This document shows, in pieces, positions 45,864-56,955 of a stretch of DNA of 64,000 bases (the first letter of the stretch is position 1; every line of letters starts with the position of its first letter). Source of the stretch: Psychromonas sp. psych-6C06 (GTDB taxonomy: Bacteria > Pseudomonadota > Gammaproteobacteria > Enterobacterales > Psychromonadaceae). The translations under genes and the position numbers were made by a program. The stretch spans positions 372,001 to 436,000 of the forward strand of contig NZ_PIZM01000001.1 in assembly GCF_002835465.1 (NCBI RefSeq), written 5' to 3'. Below the pieces are notes generated by a model. The model had not been told where the DNA came from and did not search any database. It saw nothing but the letters and a program-made list of their open reading frames with translations.

Positions 45864-45867
<4 letters not shown>
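45244..45867 (-). CDS. hisI: Bifunctional phosphoribosyl-AMP cyclohydrolase / phosphoribosyl-ATP pyrophosphatase
   Basis: 207 residues, HisIE fusion. N-terminal cyclohydrolase with [31 protein letters not shown] and the metal ligands in DCDND and [12 protein letters not shown]-terminal pyrophosphatase with [24 protein letters not shown]. Steps 2 and 3 of histidine synthesis. Start overlaps the hisF stop by 4 bp; an ATG nine bases downstream is an alternative. Last gene of the his operon. Confidence 0.97.
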
Positions 45868-47953
<2,086 letters not shown>

Positions 47954-47957
<4 letters not shown>

Positions 47958-49027
47958 AAAACACCTTTACTTGATGGTAAGTCGGTACCAATAATCTGTA
48001 CACTTTGGCGAAGTGTACGACCGAATGTTTTAAACAAACCTTCAACCATATGATGGGCGTTACCATTTTCAACTTCAAGGTGAAGCGTTGCACGCATCGC
48101 TTGTGCTAATGAATAGAAGAAATGCTCAACCATTTCGGTTGACATAGTACCTACTAATTCACGTGGGAAGTCTGCTTTAAACTTAAGGTAAGGACGACCT
48201 GATAAATCCAGAGTACAACTTGCTTTGGTTTCGTCCATCGGCAGAACAAAACCGAAACGGCCAATTCCACGTTTATCGCCTAGTGCGATATTTAATGCTT
48301 CGCCTAAAGCCAGCGCAGTGTCTTCAACACTGTGGTGATCATCAATGTGTAAGTCACCCTTAACATTAACGTTCATTTGGAAGCCACCGTGTGTTGCGAT
48401 TTGATCTAACATGTGGTCAAAGAAGCCCATGCCAGTATCAATGTTGTTTTCCCCAGTGGTATCTAAGTCAACAAAGACATTAATATCTGTCTCTTTTGTT
48501 GTGCGTGTAACAGTTGCTATGCGTTCTCTTTTTACCGTTAACTGTTTAACAATCTCTTTCCAACCATTGTTTTCTTTATTGTACAGAATACCGGTAATGG
48601 CCATGTTTTCGGCTAAGCCGATATCCGTTTGACGATCGCCAATCACATAGGAATTCTTATGATCGATACGGCCAGATTGTAAGTACTCTTTTACCATGCC
48701 TAAATGAGGCTTACGGCAACTGCAGTTATCTTCTGGAAAATGTGGGCAAAGTAGGGTGGCTTCAAAGTTAACACCTTGTGAAGCAAAAATATCCATCATC
48801 TTATTTTGTGGAATATCGAAATCACTTTGTGGGTAGCTGTCGGTGCCCAAGCCATCTTGATTAGAAACGATGACAAGGATATATCCCGCATCTTGTAGCG
48901 CCAGTAAACTTGGAATGACGTAGGGTTCAAAAACCAGTTTTTCTAAGCTATCTACTTGCTTGTCACTGATGGGCTCATCAATTAATGTACCGTCACGGTC
49001 GATGAAAAGAAATTTTTGTTGACTCAT
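47954..49027 (-). CDS. hisB: Bifunctional histidinol-phosphatase / imidazoleglycerol-phosphate dehydratase
   Basis: 357 residues, the proteobacterial HisNB fusion (E. coli 355). N-terminal HAD phosphatase with [27 protein letters not shown] and zinc-binding [15 protein letters not shown]-terminal dehydratase with two [15 protein letters not shown] / [15 protein letters not shown] metal-binding repeats. Steps 6 and 8 of the pathway. Starts 9 bp after hisC. Confidence 0.98.
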
Positions 49028-49036
49028 TTTTGCTTC

Positions 49037-50146
49037 CTACAGTGAGTTTAATGTTTTAAGTGTTGCTTGCATCTCGTCGACATTGCCGATGCTGATACGA
49101 ATACAGTTTTTTAGGCGATTTTTAGCTGAAAAGTCACGCATAATAATGCCGTTTTCAGTAAAGGCTTGCCAAATTTTTTGCGAGTCATTAAATCGCGCTA
49201 ATACAAAGTTTCCTGTCGCAGGGAACACCTCAGTAACGCAGTCTAATTGTTGCAGCGCATTTGCTAACACCATTCTATTATTATTTAAGATCGCAACACG
49301 TTCGCGCATTACTTCTAATCCTTGCTCAGATAATGCTTGCGTTGCAATTTGTGCAACCGGATCGGGTACTGGGTAAGGTGCGATGACCTTGCTCATCATT
49401 TCAATCACTGATCGTTGTGCAAGGGTAAAACCACATCGAATTGAGGCCAATGCAAAGGCTTTTGAAAGGGTGCGCGTAATAACTAAATTTTCATGTTCTT
49501 GAATCAAGTCTGCTTGGCTTAATTCCGGGCAAAACTCAATGTAGGCTTCATCTGCAACGATTAATGCTTTACCTTTAGTTGCAGTTAGCAACTTAGCAAG
49601 TTTCGCTTTATCAAGCATGTTGCCTGTTGGATTATTAGGTGCGCATAAAAAGACAATTTTTATCTGACTTTGTGGTGCATTGACCGCTTCTTCGACGGCT
49701 TTATAATCAACATCAAAGTTAGCATCTAAGGCCACTTCATCAACCTGTACACCACAGGTTTCAGCACTAATCACATACATCCCGTAAGTAGGGGGACAGA
49801 TTAAAATACTATCGCCTTGCTTTGATTCAGTTGAAGGGTCACAAAAGGTACGAATTAAAATCTCGATGCTTTCATCCGCACCGCGACTAGTCAGCACTTG
49901 AGCATTATCAATTTGAGCGCCATAGTGAGAAGCATATTTAGCGTAGGCTTCAATGAGGGCCGGTGGCTGAAATTCTGGGTAGCGATTCAAATGGCTACAA
50001 TCTAGTTGATATTCACTACAGTCAGGTGCTTCATTAGCATTTAACCAGACATCTCCATTACCACCAATACGGCGAGCAGAAAGATAAGGGGTTAATGCCT
50101 GTATATTTTTGCGGGCAAGGTGTTTTATATCACTCATCGGCTTCAT
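49037..50146 (-). CDS. hisC: Histidinol-phosphate aminotransferase
   Basis: 369 residues. PLP enzyme: GNGDVWLNANEAP, LTSRGADESIE, CPPTYGMYVISAET, APNNPTGN, VADEAYIEF and the Schiff-base lysine in TRTLSKAFALASIRCGF. Step 7 of the pathway. Two in-frame ATGs (50146 and 50137); AGGAAAG is close to the first, and either could be used. A 63 bp gap with a GGGGC / GCCCC hairpin separates it from hisD. Confidence 0.96.
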   Translation of the reverse strand: MKPMSDIKHLARKNIQALTPYLSARRIGGNGDVWLNANEAPDCSEYQLDCSHLNRYPEFQPPALIEAYAKYASHYGAQIDNAQVLTSRGADESIEILIRTFCDPSTESKQGDSILICPPTYGMYVISAETCGVQVDEVALDANFDVDYKAVEEAVNAPQSQIKIVFLCAPNNPTGNMLDKAKLAKLLTATKGKALIVADEAYIEFCPELSQADLIQEHENLVITRTLSKAFALASIRCGFTLAQRSVIEMMSKVIAPYPVPDPVAQIATQALSEQGLEVMRERVAILNNNRMVLANALQQLDCVTEVFPATGNFVLARFNDSQKIWQAFTENGIIMRDFSAKNRLKNCIRISIGNVDEMQATLKTLNSL

Positions 50147-50170
50147 CTTTCCTAGACTAGTCTACTTTAA

Positions 50171-50214
50171 GGGGCAAACAGCCCCATTTTATTTATCAGC
50201 TATCAGCTATCAGC
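50171..50214 (-). repeat. hisD-hisC junction: heptamer triplication and small hairpin
   Basis: Three exact tandem copies of TATCAGC (50194-50214) overlap the hisD stop codon; on the coding strand this puts several TGA/TAG codons in a row. A GGGGC-AAACA-GCCCC stem (50171-50185) follows. Confidence 0.8.
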
Positions 50215-51532
50215 TTCCTGCGTTGAGTTTATCCATACGTATTGTCACCGCACGCTTATGAGCTGTTAGCCCCTCTGCGTCAGCTAAACAAGTCACTGTT
50301 GGTGCAAGGCGACGTAGGCCTTCTGCACTTAGCTCTTGTACGGTATAGCGTTTTACAAAATCGGCTAAACCAAGGCTTGAATAGGTGCGGGTATAACCGT
50401 ATGTTGGTAAAACATGATTTGTTCCACTTGCATAATCGCCGACAGACTCGGGCGTCCAGGCTCCTAAAAAGATTGAACCGGCATTTTTTAAATGTGGTTG
50501 AAGAACACGTGGATTTTGTGTTTGAACAATCAAGTGCTCCGGTGCGTAACGGTTTGATATTTCAATCGCTTCGTCAATATCAGCGCACACAATACTAACA
50601 CTATGTGCAATCGCTTTCTCAGCGATCTCTTTACGTGATAACAGCGCTAATTGTTTTTCAATTTCAATGGCTGTTTGCTGTGCAACTTTTGCACAAGGCG
50701 TCACCAATATAGATTGTGAATCGTGTCCGTGTTCAGCTTGCGATAATAAATCTGAGGCGATAAAGGCAGGATCTGCATCGTGATCTGCAATCACCAACAC
50801 TTCAGAAGGTCCTGCTGGCATATCGATCGCAGCACCTGCAAAATCATTACTCACTTGGCGCTTTGCTTCAGTGACGAAAGAGTTACCTGGGCCAAATATT
50901 TTATCAACTGCACCAATTGTTTCTGTGCCATAGGCTAATGCTGCAACAGCTTGGGCGCCACCTACAGTATATATTTCATCTACACCACACAAGGAAGCCG
51001 CATATAAAATTTCATCGGCAATCGGTGGTGGGGTACATAAAACTAAACGTGAACAGCCTGAAATTTGCGCTGGCGCACCAGTCATAATTACGGTTGATGG
51101 AAGTGGTGCACTACCTCCTGGAATATATAAACCTACTGATTCAATCGCTTGAGTATGCATTTCACAAACCACTCCAGGCATAGTTTCAACGCGAATAACA
51201 TCTTGCACTTGTGCTTGATGAAATTTCACTACCTGCTCATAAGCGGTTTTTATTGCTTCTTTAATATCACTACCTAAACGTGCAGTTGCCTGTGCGATAT
51301 CATCAGCCGTTTTGGTGAAGTTATCACCTTCTAATTTATCAAATCGTTTAGTGTAATCAAGTAATGCCACATCACCTTGAGTACGTATCGCTTTAATAAT
51401 ATCTGCGACAGTATTACCAAGAGATGCGGAATCTGACATTGCAGGACGAGAGAGCAATTGTGTTTGCTCTCTCTCTGATAAACCTGCCCAAGTTACCGTT
51501 TTCATGCCGGTAGGTTTAGCTCCAGTAGACAT
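50210..51532 (-). CDS. hisD: Histidinol dehydrogenase
   Basis: 440 residues (E. coli 434). NAD-dependent oxidation of histidinol to histidine. Visible: ESVGLYIPGGSAPLPSTVIM, FGPGNSFVTEAKRQV, MPAGPSEVLVIAD, the zinc site in SQAEHGHDSQ (His near 260) and the catalytic Glu-His of RYAPEHLIVQ. Second gene of the operon; it starts 5 bp after hisG. Confidence 0.98.
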   Translation of the reverse strand: MSTGAKPTGMKTVTWAGLSEREQTQLLSRPAMSDSASLGNTVADIIKAIRTQGDVALLDYTKRFDKLEGDNFTKTADDIAQATARLGSDIKEAIKTAYEQVVKFHQAQVQDVIRVETMPGVVCEMHTQAIESVGLYIPGGSAPLPSTVIMTGAPAQISGCSRLVLCTPPPIADEILYAASLCGVDEIYTVGGAQAVAALAYGTETIGAVDKIFGPGNSFVTEAKRQVSNDFAGAAIDMPAGPSEVLVIADHDADPAFIASDLLSQAEHGHDSQSILVTPCAKVAQQTAIEIEKQLALLSRKEIAEKAIAHSVSIVCADIDEAIEISNRYAPEHLIVQTQNPRVLQPHLKNAGSIFLGAWTPESVGDYASGTNHVLPTYGYTRTYSSLGLADFVKRYTVQELSAEGLRRLAPTVTCLADAEGLTAHKRAVTIRMDKLNAGS

Positions 51533-51537
51533 GGTCT

Positions 51538-52434
51538 TTACTCCATCATCTTTTCAATTGGCAATACTAAGATTGAGCTTGCACCCAACGCTTTAAGTTG
51601 CTCCATTGTTCCCCAAAATAGGTTTTCAGTACTTACAACATGTAAAGCAACGTGATCATCACTACCTGCAAGTTCCATCACAGTTGGCAGGTCTGATCCT
51701 GGTAAAAGATCAGTGATCGCTTTCAGGTTTTCTTTTGGTGCGTTTAACATGATGTATTTAGACTCTTTAGCTGTCTGTACACCATCGATACGGGTTAGAA
51801 TACGATCAACAAGTTCTTGTTTATCTGCTGACAATGCTTCTTCACGTTGCATTAATACTGCTGTAGAGCGGTAGATAACTTCTACCTCTTTAAGACCATT
51901 CGCTTCTAGCGTTGCGCCAGTAGATACCAGATCACAAATCGCATCTGCAAGACCTGCACGTGGAGCAACTTCTACAGAACCCGTTAACATACAAGATGTG
52001 TAAGGTACGTTTGCTTCTTCCATAAAGCGTTTTAAGATATGAATATAAGTGGTTGCAATGCGTAGACCAGATAGTGATTGTACGCCTTGGTAATCAAAGT
52101 CATTATCAACAGCAAGTGAGAAGCGGCAACCTCCAAAATTAAGTTCTTTAACAACTTTATGTGCCGTTGCTTCGCCAGCAACTTCACGCATCATGCTTTC
52201 TTCTTCAAGTACGTTTTGCCCGATAAAGCCGAGATCAACAACGCCATCCATAATAAGGCCTGGAATATCGTCATCGCGTACACGTAAAATATCAATTGGC
52301 ATATTTTCGCTGTGTGCAATTAAACGTTGGGTATTTAAATTAACTTTGATACCACATGCTTTTAGTAGTTTAACCGTCGAGTCACTTAAACGGCCTTTCT
52401 TCTGTATTGCGATTCTTAAACGTTGCTCTGACAT
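51538..52434 (-). CDS. hisG: ATP phosphoribosyltransferase (long form)
   Basis: 298 residues from the ATG at 52434 ([18 protein letters not shown]), spaced eight bases from AAGGA; the ATG at 52440 is too close to it. The frame stays open for 60 more codons upstream, but those run through the attenuator and the leader and are not expected to be translated. Visible: [26 protein letters not shown], the PRPP loop [16 protein letters not shown], and the C-terminal ACT-like domain of the long form (feedback-inhibited by histidine). First enzyme of the pathway. Confidence 0.96.
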   Translation of the reverse strand: MSEQRLRIAIQKKGRLSDSTVKLLKACGIKVNLNTQRLIAHSENMPIDILRVRDDDIPGLIMDGVVDLGFIGQNVLEEESMMREVAGEATAHKVVKELNFGGCRFSLAVDNDFDYQGVQSLSGLRIATTYIHILKRFMEEANVPYTSCMLTGSVEVAPRAGLADAICDLVSTGATLEANGLKEVEVIYRSTAVLMQREEALSADKQELVDRILTRIDGVQTAKESKYIMLNAPKENLKAITDLLPGSDLPTVMELAGSDDHVALHVVSTENLFWGTMEQLKALGASSILVLPIEKMME

Positions 52435-52458
52435 AGTCATTTTCCTTGCTGTAAAAAC

Positions 52459-52494
52459 TAAAAAACCCTCGGGAGATTGAACTTCCGAGGGTTT
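52459..52494 (-). terminator. Transcription attenuator of the his operon
   Basis: On the minus strand, stem AAACCCTCGG / CCGAGGGTTT with a 12-base loop, followed by TTTTT and TAGTTTTT; located between the His-rich leader peptide and hisG. The expected his attenuation mechanism: ribosome stalling at His codons favours an antiterminator. Confidence 0.88.
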
Positions 52495-52556
52495 ATATTT
52501 GTTGTTAACCACTGGAAGCACATATAAGCTCTTCCAAGAATAAAAATCCTGAAAGA

Positions 52557-52601
52557 TTAGGTAATATGATGATGGTGTGCTTTCAGAATAACTTTCTTCA
52601 T
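52557..52601 (-). CDS. hisL: his operon leader peptide HisL (14 residues, four consecutive His)
   Basis: Minus-strand ATG at 52601 to TAA 52557-52559. Product [14 protein letters not shown], with codons CAC CAT CAT CAT. It lies 63 bp upstream of the attenuator stem and 120 bp upstream of hisG, in the position of E. coli hisL (which has seven His). Translation of this run senses charged tRNA-His. Confidence 0.93.
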   Translation of the reverse strand: MKKVILKAHHHHIT

Positions 52602-52633
52602 GGTGTAAATAATCTCTCAATTTAAGTGTGGTT

Positions 52634-52662
52634 AGAATATCAATCCCAACATTAAAAGTGAA
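52634..52662 (-). promoter_or_regulatory. Probable his operon promoter
   Basis: On the minus strand TTCACT (52657-52662), 17 bp spacer, TATTCT (52634-52639), about 33 bp before the leader-peptide start. Confidence 0.6.
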
Positions 52663-52686
52663 CTGTTTTTTCGCTTTTAACTGTCT

Positions 52687-52857
52687 TTATTGCTCAGAAT
52701 TTACCTGATTATCAGTTTGTTGCTCATTTTCTAGCGCTTCAAGTTTAGCGCGCTCTGCTTTTGATACATATTTTGCTTTATTACTAGGGCTTTTCTTCGC
52801 ATTCATTTTTTTAATACGAGCATTGAGAATTTTGTTTAATTTTTTCTTACGGTTCAT
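52687..52857 (-). CDS. DUF2986 family small basic protein
   Basis: 56 residues. MNRKKKLNKILNARIKKMNA, then KSPSNKAKYVSKAERAKLEAL, the signature of DUF2986 proteins of marine gammaproteobacteria. Very basic N-terminal half, acidic tail; perhaps an RNA or ribosome binder, but the function is unknown. AGGAAA before the ATG. It reads toward the his operon leader but ends before the his promoter. Confidence 0.85.
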   Translation of the reverse strand: MNRKKKLNKILNARIKKMNAKKSPSNKAKYVSKAERAKLEALENEQQTDNQVNSEQ

Positions 52858-53072
52858 GATTATTTCCTAGCTTTGTAAAGATTTGCATTGTAAAGAAGTA
52901 GTGGCTAAATACAAGTGAGTTTGTAGGAATATCAAACAACACATTTTGTTAGCGACTTAAATGTTTTCTTATTTTCATCATAAATCATGTGTTTTTACGA
53001 TGATTATTTATAAAAGGCTGACTTATACTACATTGCTAAAGTTGCACACTTATCATTGAAAAGGAACCAATT

Positions 53073-54074
53073 ATGATCACTAAAAATTTGCCTCTTACCG
53101 ATATTCATCGTCATCTTGATGGCAACATTCGTATTGAGACAATATTAGAGCTAGGTGAAAAGTTCGCGATGGAGCTACCAGCTAATACCATTGATACACT
53201 TCGTCCTTTTGTGCAAATAGTTGAAACTGAACCGAGTCTAGTAGCGTTCTTATCGAAACTAGATTGGGGGGTGGCTGTACTAGGTGATTTAGATGCCTGT
53301 CGACGCGTCGCCTATGAAAATGTGGAAGATGCAAAAAACGCACGAATTGATTACGCTGAATTACGCTTTTCACCTTATTACATGGCGATGAAGCACAATT
53401 TACCTATCGCAGGAGTCGTAGAAGCGGTTATTGACGGTGTACAGGCTGGATGCCGTGATTTTAACCTTAAAGCAAATCTCATTGGTATTTTAAGTCGTAC
53501 TTTCGGACAGCAAGCCTGTGCGCAAGAGTTGGCTGGCTTACTTTCGCAAAAGCAACATTTGGTGGCGGTTGATCTCGCGGGTGATGAATTAGGTCAGCCA
53601 GGGGAACTGTTCACTGAGCACTTTAAGCAAGTTCGAGATGCAGATTTACAAGTCACTGTACATGCCGGTGAAGCAGCTGGGGCTTCCAGTATGTGGCAGG
53701 CAATCAACGAACTGGGGGCTGTGCGTATTGGCCATGGCGTAAAAGCCATTGAAGATCCTAAATTGATGGATTATTTGGCGATGAATAACATTGGTATTGA
53801 ATCATGCCTTACGTCAAACATTCAAACCAGTACGCTCGCTGATATTAAACAACATCCAATTAAAACATTCCTAGAGCATGGAGTTTTAGCCTCGCTGAAT
53901 ACGGATGATCCTGCTGTTGAAGGTATCGAGCTACCCTATGAATATGAAGTTGCTGCCCCTCAAGCTGGGCTTAGCGTTGACCAAATTCGTCAGGCACAAA
54001 TTAATGGTTTAGAGATCGCCTTTTTGTCTGCGCAGGAAAAACGAGCTTTACGTGAAATGGCACTGGCAAGATAA
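53073..54074 (+). CDS. add: Adenosine deaminase
   Basis: 333 residues. Amidohydrolase fold: zinc ligands HRHLDGN (residues 12-14), [14 protein letters not shown] with the catalytic Glu, GHGVKAI, and SLNTDDPAV with the catalytic Asp. Converts adenosine to inosine in purine salvage; adenine or a related base cannot be excluded. AAGGA before the ATG. Single gene with no obvious terminator. Confidence 0.93.
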   Translation: MITKNLPLTDIHRHLDGNIRIETILELGEKFAMELPANTIDTLRPFVQIVETEPSLVAFLSKLDWGVAVLGDLDACRRVAYENVEDAKNARIDYAELRFSPYYMAMKHNLPIAGVVEAVIDGVQAGCRDFNLKANLIGILSRTFGQQACAQELAGLLSQKQHLVAVDLAGDELGQPGELFTEHFKQVRDADLQVTVHAGEAAGASSMWQAINELGAVRIGHGVKAIEDPKLMDYLAMNNIGIESCLTSNIQTSTLADIKQHPIKTFLEHGVLASLNTDDPAVEGIELPYEYEVAAPQAGLSVDQIRQAQINGLEIAFLSAQEKRALREMALAR

Positions 54075-54163
54075 GTGAACATAATGCTGACTCATAGAAG
54101 CGTTATCATACTTTGAATTAGTGAGTGATGATTTTTAATATACAGAGCTTTTGGGTTGTGTCA

Positions 54164-54268
54164 TTCAAGGCGATTTATCGTGGCAATAACTTCTGATTGT
54201 TACGGTAAATTGCCCCCCAAAACCCACAAAATAGGGAGATTGTTTCGTTTTGCTTATCCAGAACTGAG
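54164..54268 (+). repeat. Dispersed repeat family B, copy 2
   Basis: ATTCAAGGCGATTTATCGTG..CAATAAC to TTGCTTATCCAGAACTGAG; inverted relative to copy 1 at 44555-44658, the two being about 10 kb apart. A 77-codon open frame over it is not credible as a gene. Confidence 0.65.
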
Positions 54269-54339
54269 AATATCTATCAAGCTTTACCTCTTCTGGCCGA
54301 TAATAGAATTATGGTCGCATTTATTGCATGGAGGAGGGT

Positions 54340-54570
54340 ATGAGCCAACATCTAATAACCCAATTTATCAACCGCAGTTACCAATTTAAGCCTTTCAATG
54401 ATGCTAAGATTGAGAATCATAAACTGAAAAAATATGATTCATCTAATCGCCAAAATAATAGCTCTCCTGAAGATATTGCTGAGAGTACACATGCTTTACA
54501 AAAGATCAGAGTAAAATCGAAAGAAGAAGCAGTGCCTGATACAGAATCAAAAATTGATATTACTGTTTAA
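54340..54570 (+). CDS. Uncharacterised small protein, 76 residues
   Basis: ATG at 54340, preceded by a very strong ribosome site (GAGGAGGG); an ATG 12 bases upstream is disfavoured because it overlaps that site. Begins MSQHLITQFINRSYQFKPF, hydrophilic, Lys- and Ser-rich, probably disordered in the C-terminal half. No family recognised. Its last 11 bases overlap the end of the convergent ygbA-like gene. Confidence 0.65.
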   Translation: MSQHLITQFINRSYQFKPFNDAKIENHKLKKYDSSNRQNNSSPEDIAESTHALQKIRVKSKEEAVPDTESKIDITV

Positions 54571-54949
54571 GCTTTTCAATCTTATTAATATTTCTTAAGT
54601 GTCGGTTGCTTGCTTTAATCGGGATTTTAGTTGGGGGCGTCTTTTTTTCTGCGCGTAAATGTCGTAGTGCAAGAATCGGGTGTTTTAATATCATTCTAGG
54701 GCCTGCATAACGCATAATTTTTTTAGCTAAGGCTAGTTGCTCTGGTTTGTAACAATGGATTGGACAACGATTACAGGTAGGCTTATTTTGCCCGTAGGGG
54801 CAACGATCTAATTTATCATTAGCATAGCTTAGAAACGCCTGACATTCCGAGCATAGTTGATTTTTTTGATGAAAGGCATGGCAATAAATCGTAACCATTG
54901 CATGGATTGTTTTGAATTCAAGACCTAACAGTTCGGGTAATGGATGCAT
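54560..54949 (-). CDS. YgbA-like protein (nitrous-oxide-stimulated promoter family)
   Basis: 129 residues. YCHAFH..NQLCSECQAFLSYANDKLDRCPYGQNKPTCNRCPIHCYKP, then PRMILKHPILALRHLRAEKK: the Cys/His pattern of the YgbA_NO family. In E. coli ygbA is NsrR-regulated and supports growth under nitric oxide stress. The cysteine set suggests a metal site. The C-terminal 25 residues are a basic extension. Overlaps the 3' end of the small gene on the other strand. No NO-related neighbour. Confidence 0.88.
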   Translation of the reverse strand: MHPLPELLGLEFKTIHAMVTIYCHAFHQKNQLCSECQAFLSYANDKLDRCPYGQNKPTCNRCPIHCYKPEQLALAKKIMRYAGPRMILKHPILALRHLRAEKKTPPTKIPIKASNRHLRNINKIEKLKQ

Positions 54950-55020
54950 TAAGATTCTTCTTATTCACTATAATCTAACGTAGAATACAGGCAATTATAC
55001 CGTCAGCAAGAGCAGTTACT

Positions 55021-56943
55021 TTGATCTCATCATTTTTCTCCCCATCGGGTGCGTTAAGTCAAATATTACCTCATTTTATCGCCCGTGAAGCACAAGTTGA
55101 AATGTCAGAGGCCGTGGCTTCTGTAATCAAAAGTAAAGATCAGCTAGTCGTTGAAGCTGAAACGGGTACGGGTAAAACTTTTGCTTATCTAGCGCCTGCA
55201 TTACTCTCCTTTGAAAAAAGTAATGGCTCAAAAATTATTATCTCTACTGGTAGTAAAGCACTGCAGGAACAACTTTATATTAAAGACTTACCTTTGCTTA
55301 TTAAAGCAACCCAATTCACCGGCACCGTGACGCTATTAAAGGGACGCAGTAATTATCTTTGTAGTGAACGGTTAAATCGTTTTATGCTGGAAAGTAAACA
55401 TAAAGAGCGCTCGCTTCAGGTTGAATTAGTGAAAATTAAAAATTGGTCACTATCAACAAAAACAGGTGATATCGCTGAAATAGATGATCTTGCAGAAGAT
55501 GCTTTCATTATTCCTGCTATTACGAGTAATAACGACAATTGCCTTGGACGAGAGTGCCCGAGTTTTGAAGACTGCTTTATTGTTAAGGCGCGTCAAAAAG
55601 CGATGCAATCAGATGTGGTTGTGATAAATCACCATCTCTTTTTTGCTGATCTTGCGGTTAAAGAAACAGGGTTTGGTGAGTTAATACCAGAGGCGAGTGC
55701 CTACATTTTTGATGAAGCACATCAATTACCTGATATCGCCAGTCTTTATTTTGGAGAGTCTCTTTCCAGTCGCCAGTTGTTAGAGCTTGCCAAAGAGATC
55801 GATTTTGTCTATCGCACTGAATTACGTGAGGCAAAACAGATATCTAAAGCTGCCGAGCAGCTTCGGGTTGCAACACTTGATTTTCGCCTTGCCTTCGCTA
55901 TTGATAAAGGCACGGGAAGTTGGCGTGAAAAGTCGAGTGAGCGCGTGATGCAATTGCATGCACAACGTTTATTACAGATAATGGATTTTTTAAATGAAGT
56001 ACTGCTCGAGCGACTTGGTAAAAGCGAAGTATTAGATCACTGTTTTGAACGGTTAAATCAATTTACATTGTTGTTTAAAAAACTCAATGCCGTTAACGAA
56101 AGTGGTTTTAGTTATTGGTATGATTGCACACGTCAGCACTTCTCTTTGAATATTACCCCTTTGAGTGTGGCAACACGTTTTCAAATAGAGTGTCAAAAAA
56201 AGCAAGCAAGCTGGATATTTACCTCGGCGACGCTGTCCGTGAAAGGTAAATTTTCCCATTTTACTGAGTTGTTAGGGCTTCAAGAAAGCCAATGTTTACA
56301 ATTAAATAGCCCCTTTAATTATGCACAGCAAACGTTGTTTGTCGTACCACGTCTTCTACCTGAACCAGGCACACCGGGTCTTGCTACTAAGTTGGTTGAA
56401 CAGCTAGCCCCCGTTATTCGCGCCAGTAAAGGACGCTGTTTTTTTCTTTGTACTAGCCATTCTATGATGAATCAGTTAGCTACGGGGTTTCGCCAAACAT
56501 TAACCATGCCGGTGCTATTACAGGGCGAAAAAAGTAAACAAGCATTACTTGAGGAGTTTGTTGAACACGGTAATGCTTTATTAGTTGCTACAGGCAGTTT
56601 TTGGGAAGGGGTTGATGTGCGCGGTCAGGCATTATCTTGCGTGATTATCGATAAAATTCCTTTTAGTTCACCTGAAGAGCCATTATTAAAAGCTCGTATT
56701 GAAGATGCACAGTTAAAGGGTAAAGATCCATTTTCCGATGTGCAACTACCACAGGCAGTGATCACTTTTAAACAGGGCATTGGTCGTTTGATTCGTGCTG
56801 AGCAAGACAAAGGGGTATTGATTGTCTGTGATAATCGCTTAGTGACACGTAAATATGGTAATCTTTTCTTGAATAGTTTACCGTGCATGCCACGGACTCG
56901 CTCACTCGATAATGCGATCTCATTTTTAAAAAATATAGAGTAA
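55021..56943 (+). CDS. yoaA: DinG/XPD-family DNA helicase YoaA (TTG start)
   Basis: 640 residues (E. coli 636). SF2 helicase: Walker A VEAETGTGKTFAYLAPALLS near residue 50, Fe-S cluster cysteines (C at SNYLCSE, CLGRECPSFEDC), Walker B IFDEAHQLPD, and motifs VI GIGRLIRAEQD near the end. In E. coli it helps tolerate replication blocks with the polymerase III chi subunit. TTG at 55021 gives MISSFFSPSGALSQILPHFIAREAQ; no earlier ATG is close. Confidence 0.94.
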   Translation: MISSFFSPSGALSQILPHFIAREAQVEMSEAVASVIKSKDQLVVEAETGTGKTFAYLAPALLSFEKSNGSKIIISTGSKALQEQLYIKDLPLLIKATQFTGTVTLLKGRSNYLCSERLNRFMLESKHKERSLQVELVKIKNWSLSTKTGDIAEIDDLAEDAFIIPAITSNNDNCLGRECPSFEDCFIVKARQKAMQSDVVVINHHLFFADLAVKETGFGELIPEASAYIFDEAHQLPDIASLYFGESLSSRQLLELAKEIDFVYRTELREAKQISKAAEQLRVATLDFRLAFAIDKGTGSWREKSSERVMQLHAQRLLQIMDFLNEVLLERLGKSEVLDHCFERLNQFTLLFKKLNAVNESGFSYWYDCTRQHFSLNITPLSVATRFQIECQKKQASWIFTSATLSVKGKFSHFTELLGLQESQCLQLNSPFNYAQQTLFVVPRLLPEPGTPGLATKLVEQLAPVIRASKGRCFFLCTSHSMMNQLATGFRQTLTMPVLLQGEKSKQALLEEFVEHGNALLVATGSFWEGVDVRGQALSCVIIDKIPFSSPEEPLLKARIEDAQLKGKDPFSDVQLPQAVITFKQGIGRLIRAEQDKGVLIVCDNRLVTRKYGNLFLNSLPCMPRTRSLDNAISFLKNIE

Positions 56944-56955
56944 ACAGGTTTTAAA

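Noticed and set aside
52440-52620. 60-codon N-terminal extension of hisG
   Set aside because: It runs through the attenuator stem and the leader region; HisG of normal length starts at 52434 with a well spaced ribosome site, and HisL occupies the upstream part in another frame.
54156-54389. 77-codon open frame after add
   Set aside because: Lies mostly on repeat family B and overlaps the better supported small gene at 54340.
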